DNA of 64,000 nt from Azospirillum fermentarium (GCF_025961205.1 NZ_JAOQNH010000003.1:1062501-1126500), one strand, 5' to 3'; positions 42,840 through 52,357 are shown, numbered from the stretch's first letter. Translations and numbers: made by a program. Notes: generated by a model not told the origin, from the sequence alone.

Positions 42840-42888
42840 ACGCCGGCCCCACCAACGAAGAACACATCAATCCAAGGGAGAGAACGTT

Positions 42889-43881
42889 ATGAAGAAGGCT
42901 TTTCTGCCGCTGCTGGCCGGCGCCGTCCTGGCCGCCGCCCCCGTGGCCCTGGCACCGGCGTGGGCGCAGCAGGTGCTGCGTCTGGCCCACAACGCCGCAC
43001 CGGGCAACCCGAAATCCGACGCCTCCCTGAAATTCGCCGAGCTTGTGCAGCAGAAGACCAACGGGCGCATCAAGGTGGAGGTGGGCGGCAGCGCCCAGTA
43101 CGGCGACGATACCGAAGCGCTGACCAACATGCGTCTGGGCACGCTGGCGTTCAGCGCCAATTCCCAGGGCACCACGTCGGGCATCGTGCCGCAGTTCGCG
43201 GTGCTGGGCCTGCCCTTCCTGTTCCAGGATCTGCCGCAGGCGTGGAAGGTGATGGACGGCCCCGCCGGCGACAAGCTGAAGGAACTGGCGCGGCAAAAGG
43301 GTCTGGTGGTCCTGGCGTTCTGGGACAACGGCATCCGCCACGTGTCCAACAACGTGCGCCCCATCACCAGGCCCGAGGATCTGGCCGGGGTAAAGGTCCG
43401 CACGCCCCCCGATCCCATCACGGTGGACATCTTCAAGGCGCTGGGCGCCAACCCCACGCCCATGCCCTTCTCCGAACTCTACATCGCGCTTCAGCAGGGC
43501 GTGGTGGACGGGCAGGAGAACCCGCTGATGAACATCTATTCGTCCAAGCTGCACGAGGTGCAGAAGTACGTCTCCCTGACCGGCCACAAGTATGAAGCGA
43601 CCCCGCTGCTGGCGAGCCGGATGATCTTCGACACCCTGTCGAAGGACGATCAGAAGGCGGTCATGGACGCGGCGGCGGAGGCCGGAGTCTTCAACCGCAC
43701 CGCCTCGCAGAAGGCCGACGCCGACCTGCGCGGCACGATGGAAGCGGCGGGCGTGAAATTCAACACCGTCGATCCCGCCCCCTTCGCCGCCAAGACCCAG
43801 AGCGTCTATGCCAAGTGGGAGGCCGAGTATCCCGATCTGGTCAAGCTGGTGCGCAAGGAAGCCGCCGCCGCCAGGAACTGA
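42889..43881 (+). CDS. dctP: TRAP transporter solute-binding protein DctP
   Basis: This 330-residue periplasmic receptor has a signal peptide ending APAWAQQ. A DctP fold follows, with VLRLAHNAAPGNP, LPQAWKVMDG, GIRHVSNNVRPITRPEDLAGVKVRTP (the substrate-carboxylate Arg region) and GVVDGQENPLMNIYSSKLHEVQKY. It delivers an organic acid, or less often a sugar or polyol, to DctQM. It is preceded by AAGGGAGAGAA and followed immediately by the membrane genes. Confidence 0.93.
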   Translation: MKKAFLPLLAGAVLAAAPVALAPAWAQQVLRLAHNAAPGNPKSDASLKFAELVQQKTNGRIKVEVGGSAQYGDDTEALTNMRLGTLAFSANSQGTTSGIVPQFAVLGLPFLFQDLPQAWKVMDGPAGDKLKELARQKGLVVLAFWDNGIRHVSNNVRPITRPEDLAGVKVRTPPDPITVDIFKALGANPTPMPFSELYIALQQGVVDGQENPLMNIYSSKLHEVQKYVSLTGHKYEATPLLASRMIFDTLSKDDQKAVMDAAAEAGVFNRTASQKADADLRGTMEAAGVKFNTVDPAPFAAKTQSVYAKWEAEYPDLVKLVRKEAAAARN

Positions 43882-43902
43882 CGCCAGGGAGACGAGGCGC
43901 TG

Positions 43903-44463
43903 ATGATGCTGTCCCATGACCGGGAGGATGGTGTGGCGGGGGTTCCCGCCACACTCCTCCACGCAGCGGACACGGCCATCGCCGTGACCGCCGCCACCGC
44001 CGCCATCCTGTCCCTGGTGCTGCTGTTCCTGTCGCTGATGGCCGAAGTGATCGTGCGCTATCTGACGACCCAGGGGCTGGGGTGGCCGTCGGAAATGCCC
44101 AACATCCTGTTTCCCTGGCTGGTGATGGGCGGCGTGGTGCTGGCCGCCCAGCACGGCGCCCACATCTCGGTCACGCTGACGCTGGACCTGCTCGGCCGGC
44201 CCATGGCCCGCGCCCTGCTGCTGGCGATGCAGGCGGTGGTGGCCGCCACCTTCTTCTACCTCACCTACATGGGCTTCGCCGTGCTGGAGATCACCGGCTC
44301 GGAGGTGTTCCCGGTCACCGGCATCTCATCGCGCTGGGCCTATCTGGCGCTGATCGCCGGTTTTGCCGGGGTGGGGCTGACGGCGGTCATCACCTTCCTG
44401 CGCCTGCTGAGCGCCGACGATCCCCGCGCCGTGCGCGCCACCAACCCGGAGGACGAGGTATGA
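43903..44463 (+). CDS. dctQ: TRAP transporter small membrane subunit DctQ
   Basis: This 186-residue protein has four membrane helices and the DctQ pattern EMPNILFPWLVMGGVVLAAQHGAHISVT. It follows dctP after 21 bases and overlaps dctM (ATGA). It joins DctM to make the Na+-driven transporter. Confidence 0.92.
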   Translation: MMLSHDREDGVAGVPATLLHAADTAIAVTAATAAILSLVLLFLSLMAEVIVRYLTTQGLGWPSEMPNILFPWLVMGGVVLAAQHGAHISVTLTLDLLGRPMARALLLAMQAVVAATFFYLTYMGFAVLEITGSEVFPVTGISSRWAYLALIAGFAGVGLTAVITFLRLLSADDPRAVRATNPEDEV

Positions 44464-45719
44464 CCCTCATCATGGTCGGTGTCTTCGGGGTTCTGCTGCT
44501 GCTGGCCTTCCCCGTGGGCTATGCCCTGATCATCAGCTCCGGTGCCGCGGTGATGACCGTGGGCGCGGTGCCGACGGTGATTTCGGTGGTGAAGCTGTTC
44601 CAGCCGACGCAGAGCTTCCCCCTGCTCGCCATCCCGTTCTTCGTGCTGTCGGGGGCGCTGATGATGAGCGGCACGCTGGGGCAGCGGCTGGTGCGCTTCG
44701 CCGCCGCCCTGGTGGGCAAGTATCCCGGCGGTCTGGCACAGGTGACGGTGGTGGGGTCCACCATCTTCGGCGGGGTGTCGGGATCGGCGGTGGCCGAAGC
44801 CTCGGCGCTGGGGTCCATGCTGATCCCGTGGCAGAAGCGCGAGGGGTATCCCGCGGCCTTCGGCGCCGCCACCACCGCCGCGTCGTCGGTGATCGCCGGG
44901 CTGATCCCGCCGTCGATCCCGCTGATCCTGTTCGCCGCGGTGTCCAACGCCTCCATCGCGTCGCTGTTCCTGGCCGGCATCCTGCCGGGGCTGATGCTGG
45001 CGGCGGGCATGATGATGGTGTGCTACGTCAGCGGCCGTCTGCGCAACTTCCCCCGGCTGCAAAGCGGGGGCGGGTGGCGTGCCCTGGCCCACACCACGGT
45101 GGCCGCACTGCCGGCGCTGCTGATGCCGGCGTTCATCCTGATCCTGCTGCGCTTCGGCATCGCCACCCCGACCGAGGTGAGCGTGATCGCCGTCGCCTAT
45201 GCCCTGCTGGTCAGCGCGCTCATCTACCGCGACCTGACCGTCAAGCGGGTGATGGCGGCGCTGACCGGCACGGTCATCACCACCGGCGTGGTGATGCTGG
45301 TGATCGCCGCCTCCAATCTGGTGGGCTACGTGCTGATCATGGAGGCCATCCCCAACGCGGTGGCCGACTACGCCCGCACGGTGCTGAAGGAGCCGTGGCT
45401 GATCATCCTGGCCATGAACCTGATCATGCTGGTGGTGGGCATGTTCCTCGACCTGCCGGCGGCCATCCTGCTGCTGGGGCCGACCTTCGTGGCGGTGGGG
45501 CACACCATCGGGCTGGATCTGATCCAGTTGGGCGTGATGATGGCGGTGAACCTCAGCATCGGGCTGTTCACCCCGCCCATCGGCACCACGCTGTTCGTGT
45601 CGGCGGCGATTTCCCGCGAACCCATCGGGGCCATCGTGCGCGAGCTGTGGCCGTTCTATCTGGTGGCGCTGACCGTGCTGTTCCTGATGTCCTACATCCC
45701 CGCCTTCACGCTGTATTGA
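44460..45719 (+). CDS. dctM: TRAP transporter large permease DctM
   Basis: This 419-residue protein has about twelve helices and hallmarks IPFFVLSGALMMSGTLGQRLV, GGVSGSAVAEASALGSMLIP, IPPSIPLILFAAVSNASIASLFLAGILPG and FTPPIGTTLFVSAAIS. The start at 44460 overlaps the dctQ stop. The large open frame starting earlier is out of frame with dctQ and not coding there. Confidence 0.94.
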   Translation: MTLIMVGVFGVLLLLAFPVGYALIISSGAAVMTVGAVPTVISVVKLFQPTQSFPLLAIPFFVLSGALMMSGTLGQRLVRFAAALVGKYPGGLAQVTVVGSTIFGGVSGSAVAEASALGSMLIPWQKREGYPAAFGAATTAASSVIAGLIPPSIPLILFAAVSNASIASLFLAGILPGLMLAAGMMMVCYVSGRLRNFPRLQSGGGWRALAHTTVAALPALLMPAFILILLRFGIATPTEVSVIAVAYALLVSALIYRDLTVKRVMAALTGTVITTGVVMLVIAASNLVGYVLIMEAIPNAVADYARTVLKEPWLIILAMNLIMLVVGMFLDLPAAILLLGPTFVAVGHTIGLDLIQLGVMMAVNLSIGLFTPPIGTTLFVSAAISREPIGAIVRELWPFYLVALTVLFLMSYIPAFTLY

Positions 45720-45732
45720 GGATACGCCGATC

Positions 45733-46641
45733 ATGACGACGGTTGGATTTATCGGGCTGGGATCCATGGGTCTGCCCATGGCGCGCAACCTGCTGAACCG
45801 CGGCTTCGCCGTGCGGGGGTTCGACGTGAAGGCCGGCAGCCTGACGGCGCTGGAACAGGCCGGCGGCACCTCCGCCGCCGATGCCGCCGACGCCGCCCGC
45901 GGGGCCGGCGTGCTGGTGCTGATGGTGGTCAACGCCGCCCAGGCCGATGCGGTGCTGTTCGACGCCGGAGCTGCCGCGGCGCTGTCCCCCGGCGGGGTGG
46001 TGATCCTGATGGCCACCTGCCCGCCGGGGACGGTGGCGGCCCTGGCCGCGAAGGTGGAGGCGGCGGGGCGCCGCTTCCTGGATGCGCCCGTGTCGGGGGG
46101 CGTGGTGGGGGCGGTCGCCGGCAGCCTGACCATCATGGCCGCCGGTGCCCCCGCCACCTATGCCGCCGCCCGCCCGGTGCTGGAGGCCATGGGCCAGCGC
46201 CTGTTCCATGTGGGGGAACAGCCGGGCCAGGGGGCGGCGGTCAAGACGGTCAACCAGCTTCTCTGCGGCGTCCACATCGCCGTCACGGCGGAAGCCTTCG
46301 CGCTCGCCGCCAAGGCCGGCGTCGATCCGGCGGTGTTGCTGGAGATCATGGGCGGATCGTCGGCGGCAAGCTGGATGCTGAAGGACCGCGGTCCGCGGAT
46401 GCTGGAGGCGGAGCCGCACGTCACCAGTGCGGTGGACATCTTCGTCAAGGATCTGGGCATCGTGCTGGAAGCGGGACGGGAGGCCAAGGCCGCCCTGCCC
46501 CTGGCGGCGGCGGCGCACCAGATGTTCCTCGCCACGTCGGGCCGGGGGGAAGGGGCGATGGACGACAGCCAGGTCATCCGCAGCTATCACGCCGTGAACG
46601 GCACCCATCCGGGGGGCACCCGCCCCGGCGGCGCGGCGTGA
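45733..46641 (+). CDS. 3-hydroxyisobutyrate dehydrogenase-family oxidoreductase
   Basis: This 302-residue beta-hydroxyacid dehydrogenase has the NAD(P) motif GFIGLGSMGLPMARNLL, substrate-site DAPVSGGVVGA, and catalytic Lys in AAVKTVNQLL. The family includes tartronate semialdehyde reductase, L-threonate dehydrogenase (LtnD) and sulfolactaldehyde reductase. With glycerate kinase in the same operon, tartronate-semialdehyde-to-glycerate reduction or oxidation of a four-carbon sugar acid are the two best guesses. It follows dctM by 13 bases. Confidence 0.85.
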   Translation: MTTVGFIGLGSMGLPMARNLLNRGFAVRGFDVKAGSLTALEQAGGTSAADAADAARGAGVLVLMVVNAAQADAVLFDAGAAAALSPGGVVILMATCPPGTVAALAAKVEAAGRRFLDAPVSGGVVGAVAGSLTIMAAGAPATYAAARPVLEAMGQRLFHVGEQPGQGAAVKTVNQLLCGVHIAVTAEAFALAAKAGVDPAVLLEIMGGSSAASWMLKDRGPRMLEAEPHVTSAVDIFVKDLGIVLEAGREAKAALPLAAAAHQMFLATSGRGEGAMDDSQVIRSYHAVNGTHPGGTRPGGAA

Positions 46642-46651
46642 GGGCGTGTCC

Positions 46652-47611
46652 ATGACCGAGCGCATCGTCATCCTCGACCACGACACGCTGGGCGCCGACG
46701 TGGTGCTGCGCCGCCCCAAGATCCCCCACACCTGGACCGTCCATGGCCGGACCGCGGCGGATGCGGTGGTGGAGCGGGCGGCGGACGCCACCGTTCTGGT
46801 GGTGAACAAGGTGCCCCTGGGCGCCGACACCATCGCCCGGCTGCCGCACCTGCGGTTCGTGGCGGTGGCGGCGACCGGGACCGACACCGTGGACCTCGCC
46901 GCCTGCCGGGCGCGGGGGATCGTGGTGTCCAACGTGCAGGGGTACGCCGTCCACACGGTGCCGGAGCATGTGTTCGCCCTGCTGCTGTCGCTGCGCCGCT
47001 CGCTGCCGGCCTATCGGGAGTCGGTGGCGGCGGGGGCGTGGCAGGCGGGCGGGCAGTTCACCCTGCTGTCCCATCCCATCCGCGACCTGCACGGGGCCAC
47101 CCTGGGCATCGCCGGGTTCGGTGCCATCGGGCAGGCGGTGGGCCGCATCGCCGAAGCCTTCGGCATGCGGGTGATCCGCGCGGGCCGCAAGGGGGCGGAC
47201 ACCGACGCCCCCGGCATCGTGCCGTTCCATCGCTTCCTGGCCGAGAGCGACGTCATCACCCTGCACTGTCCCTTGACGCCAGCCACCCGCCACCTGCTGG
47301 ACGACGATGCCTTTGCGCGGATGGAGCGGCGCCCGCTGGTCATCAACACCGCCCGCGGCGCGTTGATCGACGACGCGGCGCTGGTGCGGGCGCTGACGGG
47401 CGGGTTGATTTCCGGTGCCGCGGTGGACGCCACGGCGGTGGAGCCGCCCGCACCCGATCATCCCTTCATGGCGCTGGCCGGACGCCCGGATTTCCTGCTC
47501 ACCCCGCACATCGGCTGGGCCAGCCGGGAGGCGCGGCAGGCCGTGGCCGATCAGGTCACCGCCGCCATCGGCGCGTTCGCCGCCGGTTCGCCCATCAACC
47601 GCGCCGCCTGA
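46652..47611 (+). CDS. D-isomer-specific 2-hydroxyacid dehydrogenase (glycerate/hydroxypyruvate type)
   Basis: This 319-residue enzyme has VVNKVPLGADTIARLP, the Rossmann motif GFGAIGQAVG, NTARGALIDDAALV (catalytic Arg), a Glu-containing AVEPP region, and HIGWASREAR (catalytic His). ATG 46652 is chosen over GTG 46646 because GAGGG lies seven bases before it. The HIGWAS ending matches the glycerate dehydrogenase/hydroxypyruvate reductase subgroup. It would interconvert hydroxypyruvate and D-glycerate, feeding the kinase downstream. Confidence 0.87.
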   Translation: MTERIVILDHDTLGADVVLRRPKIPHTWTVHGRTAADAVVERAADATVLVVNKVPLGADTIARLPHLRFVAVAATGTDTVDLAACRARGIVVSNVQGYAVHTVPEHVFALLLSLRRSLPAYRESVAAGAWQAGGQFTLLSHPIRDLHGATLGIAGFGAIGQAVGRIAEAFGMRVIRAGRKGADTDAPGIVPFHRFLAESDVITLHCPLTPATRHLLDDDAFARMERRPLVINTARGALIDDAALVRALTGGLISGAAVDATAVEPPAPDHPFMALAGRPDFLLTPHIGWASREARQAVADQVTAAIGAFAAGSPINRAA

Positions 47612-47654
47612 GGCGCGGCCCACTCCCCCCTTTTTCAAAGACAAGGATACGGTC

Positions 47655-49658
47655 ATGACCCGCGCCACACCCCGGCGGCTGGCGGATGCGATCCGCTTTT
47701 TGTCCATGGACGCCATCGAACGGGCCGGTGAAGGCCATCCCGGCACGCCGCTGGGGGCCGCCGACATCGCCACCGCCCTGTTCACCCGCCATCTGCGTTT
47801 CAACCCCGCCGATCCCCACTGGTTCGACCGCGACCGCTTCGTGCAGTCCAACGGCCACGGGTCCATGCTGCTCTATTCCCTGCTGCATCTGGCGGGATAC
47901 GAGAAGATGACGCTGGACGCCATCAAGGGGTTCCGCACCCTGGGTTCCCACGCCGCCGGCCATCCCGAGATCGACCAATCCATGGGGATCGAGGTCACCA
48001 CCGGCCTGCTGGGCCAGGGCATTGCGAATGCCGCCGGCATGGCGGTGGCCGAGGCGTTCCTCAACCACCGTTTCGGCGACGGCATCGTCAACCACCACAC
48101 CTATGCGCTGGTGGGCGACGGCTGCCTGCAGGAGGGCGTGGGGCAGGAGGTGATCGCGCTGGCCGGGCACCTGCGGCTGGGCAAGCTGATCTTTCTGTGG
48201 GACGACAACCGCATCACCGACGACGGCGCGATCGGCCTTGCCCTGTCCGACGACATGGCCGCCCGCTTCCGCGCCAGCCATTGGCATGTGGAGGAGGTGG
48301 ACGGCCACGACATCGACGCGGTATCCGCCGCCATCGGCCGGGCCAAGGCCGATCCGCGCCCGTCGGTGGTGGTCTGCACCACCGCCATCGGGCGCGGCAT
48401 CGCGCGGGTGGAGGGCACCCGCGCCGCCCACAGCGGGCGCCTGACCCGCGCCGACACCGACGCCGCCCGCGCCGCGCTGGACTGGCCCCATCCCCCCTTC
48501 GTGATCCCCGAGGATGTTTACGCCGGCTGGCGCGACCCCGGCGCCCGCGGGGCGGCGGAACAGCGGGCGTGGCAGGCCCGCGTCGATGCCCTGCCCCCCG
48601 CCGTCCGGGCGGAGTTCGAGCGGATGCGCGCCGGCGACCTGCCCGCCGGATGGCGGGACGCGCTGGCCGCCTTTGCCCGGCGGATGGCGGAAACGGGGCA
48701 CAGCGATCACGGGTTCAAGCTGTCCGGCGACATCGTGGATCTGGTGGGGGAACTGATCCCCGAGATGCTGACCGGTGCCCCGGATCTGGAGGGGGCGACG
48801 CTGCACAAGCGCCGTCTGGCCGCCTTCACCGCCCATGACCGCGGCGGGCGCTACATCCATTACGGGGTGCGGGAACACGCCATGGGGTCGATGCTGAACG
48901 GCATGGCCGCCCACGGCGGGGTGGTGGCGACGGGCGTCACCTATCTGGCGTTTTGCGATTACGAACGCCCGGCGGTGCGGATGGCGGCGCTGATGGGGCT
49001 GCCGGTGGTGTTCGTGTTCACCCACGATTCCATCGGCATCGGGTCCAACGGCCCGACGCACCAGCCGGTGGAGGTGCTGGCGTCCCTGCGCGCCATCCCC
49101 AACATGCTGGTGCTGCGCCCCGCCGACGCGGTGGAGGCGGCGGAATGCTGGGAGATTGCGCTGGCCCACCGCGGTGGGCCGGCCTGTCTGGTGTTCTCCC
49201 GCCAGCCGCTGCCGCCGGTGCGGCGGGCACCCGCGGACGAAAACCTCAGCCGCCGCGGCGCCTATGTGCTGGCCGAGGCCGGGGGAGGGCCGCGCCGCGC
49301 CACCCTGCTGGCCACCGGGTCGGAAGTGGCGGTGGCGCTGGAGGCCCGCCGGCGGCTGGAAGCCGACGGCATCCCCACGGCGGTGGTGTCGATGCCGTGC
49401 TGGGCGCTGTTCGACGGGCAGGATGCGGGGTATCGCCGCACCGTCATCGACCGTGCTACCGTCCGTGTCGCGGTGGAGGCCGCGGTGGTCCAGGGCTGGG
49501 AACGCTACATCGGCGAGGACGGCGGTTTCGTCGGGATGAGCGGGTTCGGCGCCTCCGGCTCCGTGCCCGACCTCTACCGCCATTTCGGCATCACGCCCGA
49601 CCGGGTGGTGGCCGAGGTGACGGCCCGTCTTTGCCCCGAACCACGAGAACCGGCATGA
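47655..49658 (+). CDS. tkt: Transketolase, full length
   Basis: This 667-residue single-chain TPP enzyme contains GEGHPGTPLGAADIATALF, SNGHGSMLLYSLLHLAGY, the TPP-binding GDGCLQEGVGQEVIALAG...DDNRITDDG, YGVREHAMGSMLNG (catalytic Glu), DYERPAVRMAALM and GPTHQPVEVLASLRAIPN. The usual FTHDSIGLGEDGPTHQP reads SIGIGSNGPTHQP, a change next to the active-site His. It is a second transketolase in the same operon as the split one, so a distinct donor or acceptor is likely. It overlaps the glycerate kinase gene by ATGA. Confidence 0.93.
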   Translation: MTRATPRRLADAIRFLSMDAIERAGEGHPGTPLGAADIATALFTRHLRFNPADPHWFDRDRFVQSNGHGSMLLYSLLHLAGYEKMTLDAIKGFRTLGSHAAGHPEIDQSMGIEVTTGLLGQGIANAAGMAVAEAFLNHRFGDGIVNHHTYALVGDGCLQEGVGQEVIALAGHLRLGKLIFLWDDNRITDDGAIGLALSDDMAARFRASHWHVEEVDGHDIDAVSAAIGRAKADPRPSVVVCTTAIGRGIARVEGTRAAHSGRLTRADTDAARAALDWPHPPFVIPEDVYAGWRDPGARGAAEQRAWQARVDALPPAVRAEFERMRAGDLPAGWRDALAAFARRMAETGHSDHGFKLSGDIVDLVGELIPEMLTGAPDLEGATLHKRRLAAFTAHDRGGRYIHYGVREHAMGSMLNGMAAHGGVVATGVTYLAFCDYERPAVRMAALMGLPVVFVFTHDSIGIGSNGPTHQPVEVLASLRAIPNMLVLRPADAVEAAECWEIALAHRGGPACLVFSRQPLPPVRRAPADENLSRRGAYVLAEAGGGPRRATLLATGSEVAVALEARRRLEADGIPTAVVSMPCWALFDGQDAGYRRTVIDRATVRVAVEAAVVQGWERYIGEDGGFVGMSGFGASGSVPDLYRHFGITPDRVVAEVTARLCPEPREPA

Positions 49659-50935
49659 CCACCCCCTCCTCCCCCCAGACCGATCCCCGCGGTTTCCTGC
49701 GCGCCTGTTTCGAGCGCGCGGTGTCGGCCTGCCGCCCCGCCGACATTCTGGCCGCCCACCTGCCGCCGCCGCCCGCCGGGCGCACGGTGGTGGTGGGGGC
49801 GGGCAAGGCGGCGGCGTCCATGGCCGCGGCGCTGGAGCAGCATTGGCCCAGTCCCCTGAGCGGCATGGTGGTGACCCGCCACGGCCACGGCGCGCCATGC
49901 CGTTCCATCCGGGTGGTGGAAGCGGGACACCCCAACCCCGACGCCGCCGGGGAACAGGCGGCGCGGGAGATGCTGGCGCTGCTGGACGGGCTGACCGGGC
50001 AGGATCTGGTGCTGTGCCTGCTGTCGGGCGGCGGGTCGTCGCTGCTGATGCTGCCACCCCCCGGCGTGACGCTGGCGGAGGTGAAAACGGTCAACAGCGC
50101 GCTGTTGAAGAGTGGTGCGCCGATCGAGGACATGAACCGCGTGCGCGCGGTGCTGTCGCGGCTGGGCGGCGGGCGGCTGTCGGTGGCGGCGTGGCCGGCG
50201 CCGGTGGTGACGCTGGCAATTTCCGACGTGCCGGGCGATGCGCCGGCCACCATCGCCTCCGGTCCCACGGTGGCCCCGGCGTCGGACGCGGCGACGGCGC
50301 GGATGGTGCTGAAGCGCTACGGCATCACGCCGCCGGACTCCATCGCCGCCTTTCTGGCGTCGGATGACGCGGCGATGCCGGATGGGGCGCACCCGGCGTT
50401 CGCTGCCGGCTCCTACCGCATGATGGCGACGGGGCTGTCGGCGCTGGAAGCGGCGGCGGCCCACGCACGGGCCTGCGGGGTGGAGCCGCTGATGCTGGGC
50501 GATGCCATCGAGGGCGAAGCGCGGGAAGTGGGCACGGCGATGGCCGGCATCGCCACCGCCGCGCGCCGCGGGGCCACGTCTTTGCCGCGCCCCTGCCTGA
50601 TCCTGTCGGGCGGGGAAACCAGCGTCAGCGTGCGCGGCCAGGGCCGGGGCGGGCGGAACGCGGAATTCCTGCTCGGCTTCGCCCTGGGCATTGCAGGGGT
50701 TGACGGCATCACGGCGCTCGCCTGCGACACCGACGGCATCGACGGGTCGGAGGACAACGCGGGTGCTCTGGCCGACGGTCAATCGGCGGCGCGCGCACGG
50801 GCCGCCGGCCTGGACCCGCGGGACCGTTTGGCCGACAACGACGCCTACACGGTCTTCGCCACCCTGAACGATCTTGTCGTCACGGGACCGACGTTGACCA
50901 ACGTGAACGACTTCCGCGCCATTTTGGTTCTATAG
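49655..50935 (+). CDS. Glycerate 2-kinase (MOFRL family)
   Basis: This 426-residue kinase converts D-glycerate and ATP to 2-phosphoglycerate. It has VVVGAGKAAASMAAALE, EAGHPNPDAAG, LCLLSGGGSSLLMLPP, and the C-terminal MOFRL domain with LSGGETSVSVRGQGRGGRNAEFLLG and DTDGIDGSEDNAGA. It is the last gene of the operon and the only kinase in it, which shows that the pathway ends in glycerate. Names used elsewhere include GckA and TtuD. Confidence 0.93.
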   Translation: MTTPSSPQTDPRGFLRACFERAVSACRPADILAAHLPPPPAGRTVVVGAGKAAASMAAALEQHWPSPLSGMVVTRHGHGAPCRSIRVVEAGHPNPDAAGEQAAREMLALLDGLTGQDLVLCLLSGGGSSLLMLPPPGVTLAEVKTVNSALLKSGAPIEDMNRVRAVLSRLGGGRLSVAAWPAPVVTLAISDVPGDAPATIASGPTVAPASDAATARMVLKRYGITPPDSIAAFLASDDAAMPDGAHPAFAAGSYRMMATGLSALEAAAAHARACGVEPLMLGDAIEGEAREVGTAMAGIATAARRGATSLPRPCLILSGGETSVSVRGQGRGGRNAEFLLGFALGIAGVDGITALACDTDGIDGSEDNAGALADGQSAARARAAGLDPRDRLADNDAYTVFATLNDLVVTGPTLTNVNDFRAILVL

Positions 50936-50942
50936 ATGGGAT

Positions 50943-50991
50943 GCAAGGGCTACCGCCCTTGCCGGGGCACCGGGGCAGCGCCCCGGTAACC
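50943..50991 (+). terminator. Double stem-loop terminator of the catabolic operon
   Basis: GCAAGGGC-TACC-GCCCTTGC (50943-50962) is followed by ACCGGGGC-AGC-GCCCCGGT (50969-50987) and then AACCTTTT. It lies seven bases past the glycerate kinase stop and separates the operon from the convergent Hsp70-like gene. Confidence 0.75.
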
Positions 50992-51044
50992 TTTTAAAAT
51001 GCCCTCAGACGGCGGCCGGATACCGGGTCCAATGCCCCCCGGTA

Positions 51045-52292
51045 TCAGGCGTGGTTCATCGCATCCCGCACCAGCCCATACCCCACGCTGGTAAAGACGT
51101 CGGTGTGCACGATCCGCCCCGGATCGAACACGTCGGTGAAGCCCTGCTTGACGGCGCGCACCAGCGTCGTGCCGCCGGTGAGGAACACGCGGTCCACCCC
51201 GTCGGGGGCGATGCCGGCCTGCCGCAGCGCCTCGTGCAGCGCGTGGGTGATGCCGTTGACCAGCGGTTCGGCGTTGTCCTCGAACTCGGCGCGGGGGATG
51301 GCGAGCTGGAAGGGATCTTCGAAGATGTCCATGTCCAGCACGGCGGTTTCGGCGGACGAGAGCGCCTTCTTGGAGCTTTCCACCAGACCGGAGAATTCGA
51401 AGAAAAGCTGGTTTTCCGCCAGCTCGATCAGGCGCCCGACCTTCTCCGGTTCCTCCGACACCTGCAACAGCGAGCGCAGCTCGTTGAGGTTCTTGCGTTC
51501 CAGCAGGTTGTTGAACAGGTGCCAGCGGGCCAGCCAGGTGAAGTAATGGACGGGGAACGGCAGCCGCTTGTCCAGGCTGCGGAACAGGGTGCCCTTGCCC
51601 ATCTGCGGTGCGACGAACGCATCGATGATGGAGGCGTCGAAGTTGTCGCCGCCGATGTAGGTGCCGTGGTTGCCCAGGATGTCGCCGCGGCGGTCCAGCC
51701 CCTGGCGCCCCGGCCCCACGCGCACGATGCTGAAGTCCGACGTACCGCCGCCGATGTCGGCGACGACGATCAGTTCTTCCGTGCTCACCGTCGCCTCATA
51801 GGCAAGCGCGGCGGCGATGGGTTCGTACTGGAACGACACGCTGGCGAAGCCGGCGGCCCTGGCCGCCTTTTCCAGCCGGTCCTGCGCCTGGCGGTCCAGC
51901 GCGTCGTCGTCGTCGTTGAAGCGCACCGGGCGGCCCATGACCACATGGTCCACCGCTTCCCCGCCCGTCGTCTCCAGGGCGGTGCGGAAGGTGGACAGGA
52001 TGACGGCGATCAGGTCTTCCAGTTCGTATTCGCGCCCGCCCAGGCGGGTGACCACGCGGTCCTTGCGGCCCAGATAGGTTTTCAGCGAGCGCATGTAGCG
52101 CCCGGTCTGGCCGGCGCGCAAAGCGGCGTCGGCCCGGTGGCCCACCGCGAAGTCCTTGGCATCGGCGTCGAAGAACAGAACCGTGGGGGTGGCCAGCGCG
52201 CCATCCCCCAGTTCCACCATGGACACCGCCCCGCCGCGCACCACCCCGCCGGTGGAATTGGTGGTGCCGAAGTCGATTCCCGCCACAGCCAT
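51045..52292 (-). CDS. yegD: Hsp70-like ATPase, YegD type
   Basis: This 415-residue protein has the Hsp70/actin ATPase fold (VAGIDFGTTNSTGGVV, VVADIGGGTSDFSIV, GGDNFDASIID, VFLTGGTTLVRAV) but no peptide-binding C-terminal domain, as in YegD. Such proteins are chaperone-like; the client is unknown. ATG 52292 (MAVAGIDFG) has GGAAGGG upstream; ten extra in-frame codons upstream are unlikely to be used. It is a single gene on the minus strand. Confidence 0.88.
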   Translation of the reverse strand: MAVAGIDFGTTNSTGGVVRGGAVSMVELGDGALATPTVLFFDADAKDFAVGHRADAALRAGQTGRYMRSLKTYLGRKDRVVTRLGGREYELEDLIAVILSTFRTALETTGGEAVDHVVMGRPVRFNDDDDALDRQAQDRLEKAARAAGFASVSFQYEPIAAALAYEATVSTEELIVVADIGGGTSDFSIVRVGPGRQGLDRRGDILGNHGTYIGGDNFDASIIDAFVAPQMGKGTLFRSLDKRLPFPVHYFTWLARWHLFNNLLERKNLNELRSLLQVSEEPEKVGRLIELAENQLFFEFSGLVESSKKALSSAETAVLDMDIFEDPFQLAIPRAEFEDNAEPLVNGITHALHEALRQAGIAPDGVDRVFLTGGTTLVRAVKQGFTDVFDPGRIVHTDVFTSVGYGLVRDAMNHA

Positions 52293-52357
52293 GGCCCTGC
52301 CCTTCCCGATCCCGTCCGCCAAAGGGCGCGGACCCTACTCTCAAGGTGCTCGGCGGG

